Assembly: GCA_900541025.1 (NCBI GenBank)
Contig: UQIL01000031.1
Coordinates: 1-21,438 of the forward strand
Reading direction: 5' to 3'
From: an uncultured Collinsella sp.
GTDB lineage: Bacteria > Actinomycetota > Coriobacteriia > Coriobacteriales > Coriobacteriaceae
Length of the DNA: 21,438 bases
The notes under the pieces were generated by a model that saw nothing but the letters and a program-made list of their open reading frames with translations, did no database searches and was not told the DNA's origin. This document shows, piece by piece, positions 7,465 through 13,761 of this stretch. Positions within the stretch are counted from its first letter, which is position 1; each line of letters opens with the position of its first letter. The position numbers and the translations under genes are program-made.

Positions 7465-8730
7465 CTAGGGCGCGAGCGTGTCAACGGGGGCAACGATGAT
7501 GCCCTCGGGCGTTGTGTGGACCGGCATGCCGAACCCGATGACGATGAGTTTGGCCGCGGGAGGCCTCTCGCCGCGTTCGACCAGCTTGCGCTCGAGTCGA
7601 AGCAGGTTTGCAGACGCCTCGGGGATCTGCGGGCTTCCGAGTTTTACTTCCACGGCAATCCAAGTTCCATCGCGCCTGTGTATAACGGCATCGACCTCGA
7701 GATCGTCGGCGTCGTGGTAGTGGGACACCGATGAGTCATTTGCGGCGGCATAGACCTTAAGGTCGTGCAGGACGAGGGATTCGAAGAGCAGCCCCAGTGT
7801 CTTCGGGTCGGATGCCAATGACTCCGGATTTGCTCCGAGCAGCGCAACGGCAAGCGAAGGGTCGGCGAGGTGCCTTTTCGCACTTTGCCGCAGCTTTACC
7901 GGCGACCTGAGCGCCGGATGCCAAGCCGGGATATCGTCGATGATGTGTATCCTGCGCAAGGCATCCGTATAGCGCCTCAGCGTACTTCTCGATACATCAC
8001 CGCCGAGGTCTTTCTCAAGAGACTTTTCGCCGGCAAGAGTGGATTCGTTGCGCGCAAGCGAAGACAGAAGAGCCCTGACTTTCTCCGGGTCACGCTTCAC
8101 GCCGTCAACCTTCGAAACGTCCGATTCGCAGACGCCATCGATGTAGGCAGCGGATATTCGCATTGCATCGGCAGTCGTCTTGCCAACCGCCTGAGGCCAA
8201 CCTCCACGACATAGTAAATCGGCGATGCCGGCGATGCCGTTAATGGATCCAAGTGCCGCTTTGATGGCGCATCCGTTAAGCAGTGATTCGAGCGAGACCG
8301 CCCTTGTGGAAACTCCGAGTTCGGCCAGAGTCATTGTTTCCATGCGCAAGCGTGATATGCGCCCGATGCCGCTGTGCATCGGTTGGTCGGCATCATTTGG
8401 CGTTGCTGACCCCGTAAGCAAAAACTGCCCTGGCTCACCAGCCCTACGATCGCATTCAAAACGTATTGCGTCCCACAATTTCGGCTCTTCCTGCCACTCA
8501 TCGATGAGTCTCGGTGTTGCGCCGACTATCGCTTGAGCCGGGTCGATCCTGGCAAGCTGCAGCGCGGCAAAGTCTCCGGCTGGGTCGGAGAGGGACAGCG
8601 ATGATTCGACGAATCGCTGGGCCGTAGTCGTCTTTCCGCACCACTTCGGTCCCTGAATGAGCACGGCACCAAAAATGCCAAGATCGCGCTCGATTGAACG
8701 ATCGATGCATCTATCCATATATCCATCCAT
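7465..8730 (-). CDS. AAA ATPase with DUF4143-type C-terminal domain, paralogue 2
   Basis: The product (421 aa from ATG 8730) is a paralogue of the one at 659-1936. Shared motifs are LGIFGAVLIQGPKWCGKTTT (Walker A), RLIDEWQEEPKLWDA (Walker B), LTGSATP, RPMHSG-like QPMHSGIGR, the winged-helix-like GGDVSRSTLRRYTDALRRI and the nuclease-like DLEVDAVI...AVEVKLG. The function of the family is unknown. A frame continues up to TTG 8745, but ATG 8730 has GGGGAG four bases upstream and is preferred; ATG 8718 is possible. The gene sits between two unrelated plus-strand units (ABC exporter, flavodoxin), which suggests it arrived as a single-gene cassette. Its 5' side carries array 2 and the same CGCGCTGGTA as paralogue 1. 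Confidence 0.85.
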   Translation of the reverse strand: MDGYMDRCIDRSIERDLGIFGAVLIQGPKWCGKTTTAQRFVESSLSLSDPAGDFAALQLARIDPAQAIVGATPRLIDEWQEEPKLWDAIRFECDRRAGEPGQFLLTGSATPNDADQPMHSGIGRISRLRMETMTLAELGVSTRAVSLESLLNGCAIKAALGSINGIAGIADLLCRGGWPQAVGKTTADAMRISAAYIDGVCESDVSKVDGVKRDPEKVRALLSSLARNESTLAGEKSLEKDLGGDVSRSTLRRYTDALRRIHIIDDIPAWHPALRSPVKLRQSAKRHLADPSLAVALLGANPESLASDPKTLGLLFESLVLHDLKVYAAANDSSVSHYHDADDLEVDAVIHRRDGTWIAVEVKLGSPQIPEASANLLRLERKLVERGERPPAAKLIVIGFGMPVHTTPEGIIVAPVDTLAP

Positions 8731-8760
8731 AGAACTCCCCGCCAATCATAGAGCCGTCAT

Positions 8761-8789
8761 GTTATATAGCATTCTACCAGCGCGTGAAA
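8761..8789 (-). promoter_or_regulatory. Candidate promoter of ATPase 2
   Basis: In gene direction TGCTATATAAC (8771-8761) gives a -10 (TATAAC) with an upstream TG. With 17-bp spacing the -35 (TTTCAC, poor) would lie at the end of the first array unit and on the CGCGCTGGTA element, so anything bound to the array would block or recruit polymerase. Confidence 0.35.
8775..8784 (-). promoter_or_regulatory. Conserved 10-mer between repeat array 2 and the ATPase
   Basis: CGCGCTGGTA in gene direction, identical to 1941-1950 and in the same position relative to the first 23-bp unit. Confidence 0.6.
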
Positions 8790-8921
8790 CATTTTGACGA
8801 CAATCTATGACACAATTTGACGATGTCTTGTGAAACAAATTGATGATATCGCGTGATGCAATTTGGCGAAGTTTCGGAAACCACCTTTTGGCCATCTGTG
8901 AAGCACTTTGCGGCGGCATTA
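8785..8921 (-). repeat. Array 2: six 23-bp-period tandem repeats upstream of ATPase 2
   Basis: On the plus strand units begin at 8785, 8808, 8831 and 8854 (spacing exactly 23), then at 8877 and 8899 (the fifth unit is 22 bp, with one base lost). The typical unit opens TGAAACAAATTGACGA; in gene direction the core is TCGTCAAATTGTTTCA. The last two units are more decayed. The sequence differs from array 1, but the period, the register and the flanking 10-mer are the same. The remaining 8922-9068 holds a promoter for the flavodoxin gene and no coding region. Confidence 0.75.
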
Positions 8922-8987
8922 ATCCAAGTACACGCGGTCCAAAATCCGTCCAAGATGTCGCCTGCGTCGCCAATCGACAGACGGTGG

Positions 8988-9015
8988 TTTACATCTGTCA
9001 CGTTAGTACTAAGAT
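8988..9015 (+). promoter_or_regulatory. Candidate promoter of the flavodoxin gene
   Basis: TTTACA (8988-8993) and TAAGAT (9010-9015) with a 16-bp spacer. A 6-bp inverted repeat, GACAGA...TCTGTC (8976-8981 and 8994-8999), spans the -35 box and could be an operator. Confidence 0.45.
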
Positions 9016-9068
9016 ATTCATCTAATAAATTGCATTAGTGGCTTTAGTTTTGGGGGATACGAGGCAAC

Positions 9069-9626
9069 GTGACTATGACGTGCTCTTTGGTGGTTAACAG
9101 CAAGAGCGGTAATACCAGGATGGTTTCGGGCGCGATCAAGCGCACGCTGCAGGCTGCGGGTGTTGAGTTTGTCCATGCCGCGGCGTTGAGCGACGATGCG
9201 GATGCAGATCAGGTTGCGCTCGAGGCGCAGGGCGCCTGCGCGGCCGACACGGTGCTTGTCGGTTTTTGGTGCGACAAGGGCGCGAGCACACCTTCGGTCG
9301 CGACGTTGCTCTCAGCCTTGCACGGCAAGCGCGTCTTCCTGTTTGGCACCTGCGGTTTTGGGGCCGACCAGAGCTATTACCAGCAGATTATTGATCGCGT
9401 GACTTCCAATTTGGCTGGGGATGCCGAGCTTGCGGGCTGGGCGATGTGCCAGGGCAAGATGGGTCCCGCGGTCAAGCAGCGCTACGAGGCCATGCTCGAG
9501 CAAGATCCCGACAACGCGCGCTATAAGATGCTGCTCGACAACTGGATTGCTGCGAAGGACCATCCCACCAAGGAAGATCTGGATAACATGGCCGCAGCCG
9601 CCAAGAAGGCCGTACTGGGAGAGTAG
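9069..9626 (+). CDS. Flavodoxin-like FMN protein
   Basis: The ~185-aa protein has the flavodoxin N-terminal strand and FMN phosphate loop in LVVNSKSGNTRMV, followed by alternating strands and helices (DTVLVGFWCDKGAS, KRVFLFGTCGFG). It would bind FMN and act as a cytoplasmic electron carrier or small flavoprotein oxidoreductase; the partner is unknown. The C-terminal ~45 residues (from YEAMLEQDPDNARYKML) are a charged helical extension beyond a minimal flavodoxin. GTG 9069 lies 4 nt and ATG 9075 lies 10 nt after GAGG, so the start is uncertain by two codons. It is monocistronic, with its own promoter and terminator. Confidence 0.8.
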   Translation: MTMTCSLVVNSKSGNTRMVSGAIKRTLQAAGVEFVHAAALSDDADADQVALEAQGACAADTVLVGFWCDKGASTPSVATLLSALHGKRVFLFGTCGFGADQSYYQQIIDRVTSNLAGDAELAGWAMCQGKMGPAVKQRYEAMLEQDPDNARYKMLLDNWIAAKDHPTKEDLDNMAAAAKKAVLGE

Positions 9627-9668
9627 CTTCGCCGTCCGCGATCCTTCGTGCAAAACAATACAAATGTG

Positions 9669-9698
9669 AAAGCCTCGAAGTTCTCGAGGCTTTTTTCT
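9669..9698 (+). terminator. Intrinsic terminator of the flavodoxin gene
   Basis: AAAGCCTCGA (9669-9678) pairs perfectly with TCGAGGCTTT (9684-9693) around loop AGTTC, followed by a T-run (TTTTTTCTTG). Confidence 0.9.
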
Positions 9699-9813
9699 TG
9701 ACACTTGTGGGCACAACCGCTGCAAGCGTTTGGGGCGACTTTTTCCATCACCCCGATGACGAGGCTGTTCTGGACAACACGCTCGCATACGTTCGCTGGA
9801 TGTATTCAGAGTG

Positions 9814-9847
9814 GGAAGGGCTTTCCGGATGGAAGGGCTTTCCGGAT
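9814..9847. repeat. Perfect 17-bp tandem duplication
   Basis: GGAAGGGCTTTCCGGAT occurs twice back to back (9814-9830, 9831-9847). It lies in a decayed right half of the 62-bp repeat family that starts just downstream. Confidence 0.8.
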
Positions 9848-9857
9848 GGATGAGGTT

Positions 9858-10032
9858 GCGGAAGATGCGTCCCGGAATTTGCCTTTGGAATGGGATGGAG
9901 TTTCCGGTTAAGGACCTCGGCGGAAAGTGCATCCCGGAATTTGTAGCCGAAGTGGGATGCAGTTTTCCAACGGGCCCGCAGGCGGAAACCGCATCCCACT
10001 TTGCGCATGATTTCTGGGACACAGTTTCCGCG
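9858..10032. repeat. Three palindromic units with 62-bp period
   Basis: Units begin at 9858, 9920 and 9982 (spacing 62 and 62). Each opens with GCGGAA...GCATCCC or a close variant and closes with GGGATG...AGTTTCC, so each ~50-bp unit folds on itself; 12-13 bp separates units. Adjacent units can also pair with each other. A half unit (GTGGGAAGGGCTTTCCGG) is visible at 9811-9828. No gene is seen in 9700-10232, which lies between two convergent genes. Confidence 0.75.
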
Positions 10033-10065
10033 ACTCGCATGACAGGCCGCGCCTCTGCTGTGAGG

Positions 10066-10193
10066 CGAGGGCGAGCGGGCACCGGGTAACGTCTGTCGCG
10101 AGTTCCGCACGCAAAGAAGGCCACTTAATGTGGCCTTCGTCTTGCGCAGGACTGTCTGAGCAGCAGATGTTACCCGGCGCCCGTCCGCCCTCG
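10066..10193. repeat. Large nested hairpin with ~30-bp arms
   Basis: The arm 10066-10095 pairs with 10164-10193 (26 of 30 positions are Watson-Crick; most others are G-U). The innermost part is a separate perfect stem at 10116-10138. The GGTAAC...GTTACC cores are exact. It lies between the convergent flavodoxin and LtaS-like genes. Confidence 0.7.
10116..10138. terminator. Inner hairpin, possible terminator of the LtaS-like gene
   Basis: GAAGGCCAC (10116-10124) and GTGGCCTTC (10130-10138) form a perfect 9-bp stem, with loop TTAAT. On the minus strand it is followed by TTTGCG, a weak U-tract; on the plus strand by GTCTTG. Confidence 0.5.
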
Positions 10194-10232
10194 TTGGGGA
10201 TTGCCCGGGTAGGCGAATCGGGATGCGTCCCG

Positions 10233-12533
10233 CTACTTGATCTTGGTTGTACCTGGCGCCAGGTTGGGGTCGGTTTCGTTGGCCTCGGTCTGGAAGTGCT
10301 CGGTATACACGTTCTTGCCGTCGCGGAACATCTCGTAGTACTGCATCTTGGCGTAATCCTCGCGCGCCTTGGTGGCGGCTGCCGCTGCGGCGTCGTCACC
10401 GGTGACGTTGGAGGAGAGCGCCCAGCGCAGGCTGGCGTCCTCGTAGCCCACCGAGTTGATGGCGGGCAGCGACTTACGCAGCGTCATGTGCGCTTTCTGG
10501 TAGTCGGTCAGCGGTGCGCCGATCAGCTGCATCAGCTGGGTGGACAGGTAGTTGGTGGACAGGTCGTCGACCTCGCTCGTCTGGTCGCAGCCGGCAACGT
10601 CGTAGTTAGCCCAGATGATGTAGTCGGTCTGCCACAGGCGCTCCTGATGCGTGGCATCGTCCTCGCCGGTAAACCACTTGTCGTTGAACTTGGACGGGAA
10701 GAACGGCTGGTGGTCGCCCCAGAACACCACGACCACCTTACGGTCGAGCTTGCTCAGGGCGTTGAGGAAGTAGCGCAGCGCCTGGTCGGACTGCTCGATG
10801 CACGAGACATACTCGTCGACATCGGAGAGCGTGCCGTCCTCGACGGTCTTGGCGTCCAAATCGGTCGTGTCGATATTCAGGTGCATCTGCTTGTCGACCG
10901 GCAGCAGGCCCGTATCGTAGCCCGAGTGGTTCTGCATGGTCACGTCGAAGATAAACTGCGGATCGGCGTTCTGGTCGAGCAGCTCAAGAATCTTGTCGTA
11001 GGTAGCCTGGTCGGTCACCATGCCGCGCAGGGTGTCGGCTCCCTGGAAGTCGTTGATGGACAGGAACTGGTCAAAGCCAAAGTCCTTGTAGACGTTCTCG
11101 CGGTTCCAGTTGGTCGCGTGGTTGGGGTGCATGGCTGTGGTGGAATATCCGAGCGACTTGAACTGCTCTGCCAGGTTCCCGGTCGTTTCCATGTTGTAGA
11201 TGGTGTAGGGGTACACACCCGAGCCCAGGTTGGCCATGGAGTTGCCGGTCATAAACTCAAACTCGGTATTGGCGGTACCGCCGCCGTAGGCGCTCACGTA
11301 GAGCTTGCCGCGGCTGAGGCAGTTGGACAGGCTCATAAAGTACTGCGGGCCCTCGTAGCCGGCGCGCATATTCTGGTAGATGGATAGATCCGAGAAGGTC
11401 TCGTTCATGATGGCGATGACCGTGGGCTTCTCGCTGTCGAACTGCTCCTTTGCGGCGGCGCGCTCGTCGCTCTTGGCCGCGTCGGACTTGTCGTAGGCCT
11501 TGGCGTACTTTTTGAGCGTGGCCTTGGCATCGTCGACGGAGTAGTCGGCGGGTTTGGGCGGCTTGATGGACTGCGCCGCACTAATAAAGGCGGGTAGGTA
11601 GCCCTCGCGCCAGTAGCTCTCGAGCGGGCGCCAGGTGTAGACGGTGATGCCGAGGGTGTTGTAGTAGTCGATGAGCGTGACATGCGCGGTTACGCCGCCC
11701 AGGCACAGCACTGCCACGAGCAGGTTGGTGAGCAGCATACGCTTGGCGTTGGCGGCACCCTTCTGACGGTGCGGTGCCACCAGGCCGGCGTACTCGCACA
11801 GCAGCATGGCGATGGCGGTAAAGCCCATGGACAGCACGCAGAACAGCGAGATCGAGAAGGTGTAGCCGTTGCCGGCGACCGCGGCGGCGGTGGAGATGGC
11901 CGAAAGGTCGCCCGGCTGGATGGGCATGGATTTAAACGTGATGACGAAGAACTCGGCAATGCCCAGGACAAAGAGGGCAAAGGCCAGGACCGCGGGAGCT
12001 GCGCCGTGGCGCTGGAATAGGAAGAACAAGCCGGTCATGAGCACGGTGATGATGGCCCACTCGAGCAGGATGCACAGGGGGTAGACCCAGGTAAAGTCGT
12101 GGTTGGACGAGACTTCCATTCCCAGCAGCGCAAAGACGCCGGCGAGCAGCAGGCACAAGACGGCGGCGACGAGCGGTTTGCCCACAAAGGCGCCGCGCAG
12201 GCGGGCGAGCTTGCCGGTGGGGGCGGGGGCGTCGGGCGCGGCGAACGCAAAGACGCGCGGGGCGATGCGGTCGCGTGCGATGCTGGCCCAAGCGCAGCCG
12301 GTGAGGATGGCGTTGGTTAGGATGAGCATCACAAAGGCGAGCGGCTCGTTTTGGGCGACGAGGCCAATGGCGCCCCAAATGGTCAAAAAGAGCTGGAACA
12401 GGCCGAAGGCGACGCTCCACCCAAGAGCGCTTTTGGCAACGGTGCCCGACTGAGCGCGAATGGCCTTGGCCTCGCGCAAGACAAGGTAGACGGTCGCCGC
12501 AAGACCGACGAGCGAGATGGCGGCAGCGAACAT
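10233..12533 (-). CDS. LtaS-like membrane phosphoglycerol transferase (sulfatase superfamily)
   Basis: The 766-aa protein starts with about seven hydrophobic segments (residues 1 to ~300) and ends in a large extracellular alkaline-phosphatase/sulfatase-fold domain. Conserved sites visible are MNETFSDLS (~375, metal-binding Glu), GGGTANTEFEFMTGNS (~420, with the catalytic Thr of the LTA synthase family), HPNHATNWNR and FWGDHQPFF (~606). By analogy, it transfers glycerol-phosphate from phosphatidylglycerol to a glycolipid or polymer outside the membrane, as in lipoteichoic acid synthesis; the actual acceptor is unknown. I chose ATG 12533, with GAGGAG seven bases upstream, over GTG 12548, which overlaps that SD. 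The C-terminal ~50 residues are a charged helix-rich tail. It is divergent from the nitroreductase gene. Confidence 0.88.
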   Translation of the reverse strand: MFAAAISLVGLAATVYLVLREAKAIRAQSGTVAKSALGWSVAFGLFQLFLTIWGAIGLVAQNEPLAFVMLILTNAILTGCAWASIARDRIAPRVFAFAAPDAPAPTGKLARLRGAFVGKPLVAAVLCLLLAGVFALLGMEVSSNHDFTWVYPLCILLEWAIITVLMTGLFFLFQRHGAAPAVLAFALFVLGIAEFFVITFKSMPIQPGDLSAISTAAAVAGNGYTFSISLFCVLSMGFTAIAMLLCEYAGLVAPHRQKGAANAKRMLLTNLLVAVLCLGGVTAHVTLIDYYNTLGITVYTWRPLESYWREGYLPAFISAAQSIKPPKPADYSVDDAKATLKKYAKAYDKSDAAKSDERAAAKEQFDSEKPTVIAIMNETFSDLSIYQNMRAGYEGPQYFMSLSNCLSRGKLYVSAYGGGTANTEFEFMTGNSMANLGSGVYPYTIYNMETTGNLAEQFKSLGYSTTAMHPNHATNWNRENVYKDFGFDQFLSINDFQGADTLRGMVTDQATYDKILELLDQNADPQFIFDVTMQNHSGYDTGLLPVDKQMHLNIDTTDLDAKTVEDGTLSDVDEYVSCIEQSDQALRYFLNALSKLDRKVVVVFWGDHQPFFPSKFNDKWFTGEDDATHQERLWQTDYIIWANYDVAGCDQTSEVDDLSTNYLSTQLMQLIGAPLTDYQKAHMTLRKSLPAINSVGYEDASLRWALSSNVTGDDAAAAAATKAREDYAKMQYYEMFRDGKNVYTEHFQTEANETDPNLAPGTTKIK

Positions 12534-12746
12534 GCTGAGACTCCTCACAAACTAAAACCTACGAAAGCGGGGGTTTACCCGATTGTTACCAAGATATGCG
12601 CTGCAATTGGTGGCTGCGCACAACAACCAGCCATATTAACGCGCACGTGTGGCGGTGTGGCGCAATGGAGTGGCGACCTGCGCGATAATGGACGGGAATT
12701 ACACGGAAACGTAAAGGCTTCTTAAAGAATTAGCGAGGATGAGGCG

Positions 12747-13595
12747 ATGAACGAGCAGGTTTGCACCAAGGCTGTGGATACGTGCGGCTATCCGGTCGAG
12801 ACGACGGGCAATGCGGTGCTGGACACGTTGGAGCACCGTTCCTCCACGCGTGCCTTCGCGCGTGATGACGATGACCGTCCCGTGGCGGTGACCGACGAGC
12901 AGCGGGCGGCGATTCTGCATGCGGCGAGTCGTGCGCCGTCGGCGGGCGCCATGATGATGTATTCCATCGTGAGCATCCGCGAGCAGGCAACGCTCGACCG
13001 CCTGGCCGACCTGTGCGACCACCAGCCCATGATCGCCAAGGCGCCCTGGGCACTGATATTTGTGGTCGATTATGCCAAGTGGATCGATCTGTTTGAGCAC
13101 GTGGGCTGCTTTGAGCCCGAGTTTGTCGAGCGCACGGGTAAGGTGCCCCGCCGCGCGCCGGGTTTGGGCGACTTTGCCATCGCGGCCCAGGATGCCGTGA
13201 TCGCCGCGCAAAACGCCGTGGTTGCCGCCGAGGCTCTGGGCCTGGGGAGCTGCTATATCGGTGATATCGTCGAGAATGCCGAGGAAGTTGCCGAGCTGCT
13301 CGATCTGCCGCCCTATACCATGCCGCTGTCGATGCTCATCATCGGCACGCCCCGCAAGGAGCGCCCGGCTATTGCGCATCCCGTGGTGAACCTGGTGCAC
13401 GAGGAGCGCTACTGCCGCGCCGATGCTGCGACCATGGACGCGCAGGTGGCCGAGATGGACGCGATGTTCCGTCCGCATGCCCGCGAGGTAGGCGAGCGCG
13501 TGGTGGATATCTACACCCGCAAGCACACGAGCCCCTTTATGGCCGAGATGAGCCGTTCCATGGAGTGGTGGTTCAAAAACTGGCTCGGCAAGTAA
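12747..13595 (+). CDS. Nitroreductase-family FMN oxidoreductase
   Basis: The 282-aa product has the nitroreductase fold signatures: LEHRSSTRAF near the start (FMN phosphate contact), ASRAPSAGAMMMYSI, and a later GLGSCYIGDIVEN with LPPYTMPLSMLIIG, the usual glycine-rich strand and the last core strand. Such enzymes use NAD(P)H and FMN to reduce nitro, quinone or flavin substrates; the physiological one is not evident. The C-terminal ~70 residues (EERYCRADAATMDAQVAEMDA to FKNWLGK) extend beyond the minimal family length. The ATG follows GAGG at good spacing. It appears monocistronic: divergent from the LtaS-like gene and followed by a hairpin. Confidence 0.85.
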   Translation: MNEQVCTKAVDTCGYPVETTGNAVLDTLEHRSSTRAFARDDDDRPVAVTDEQRAAILHAASRAPSAGAMMMYSIVSIREQATLDRLADLCDHQPMIAKAPWALIFVVDYAKWIDLFEHVGCFEPEFVERTGKVPRRAPGLGDFAIAAQDAVIAAQNAVVAAEALGLGSCYIGDIVENAEEVAELLDLPPYTMPLSMLIIGTPRKERPAIAHPVVNLVHEERYCRADAATMDAQVAEMDAMFRPHAREVGERVVDIYTRKHTSPFMAEMSRSMEWWFKNWLGK

Positions 13596-13601
13596 CGAAT
13601 G

Positions 13602-13649
13602 CGGCGATGTGACAAAGGGACAGTCCCTTTGTCACATTCCATATCGCCG
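13602..13649. terminator. Nested hairpin after the nitroreductase, CAAAGG...CCTTTG core
   Basis: A 14-bp perfect stem pairs 13607-13620 with 13624-13637 (core TGACAAAGGGA/TCCCTTTGTCA). It is enclosed by a second stem, CGGCGA (13602-13607) with TCGCCG (13644-13649). There is no T-run, so termination is likely but not certain. The same core, with other outer arms, recurs at 16102-16137. Confidence 0.65.
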
Positions 13650-13720
13650 AGGTGGCCTAAAGGCCGTATAAATGTTTATTTAGCTGGGAAAACAGTGCAT
13701 TAAAACATGGGCCGATTACC

Positions 13721-13726
13721 TATAAT
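13721..13726 (+). promoter_or_regulatory. -10 box of the kup promoter
   Basis: A perfect TATAAT lies 36 bp before the ATG of kup. The -35 region (around 13698-13705, CATTAAAA) is poor. No riboswitch-like fold was recognised in the short leader. Confidence 0.55.
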
Positions 13727-13761
13727 CCCTTCGAACATTAAAGTTGGGAGGAAACCGGCTT

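Noticed and set aside
8746..9038. Short ORFs across array 2 on both strands
   Set aside because: They follow the repeat period, have no SD and overlap the array and promoter signals.
10128..11387. 419-aa plus-strand ORF
   Set aside because: Antisense shadow of the LtaS-like gene, rich in V/G/H and with no family motif.
13650..13761. c-di-AMP or other riboswitch before kup
   Set aside because: The transcript from TATAAT 13721 leaves a leader of about 30 nt, too short for a ydaO-type aptamer, and no core motif is seen.
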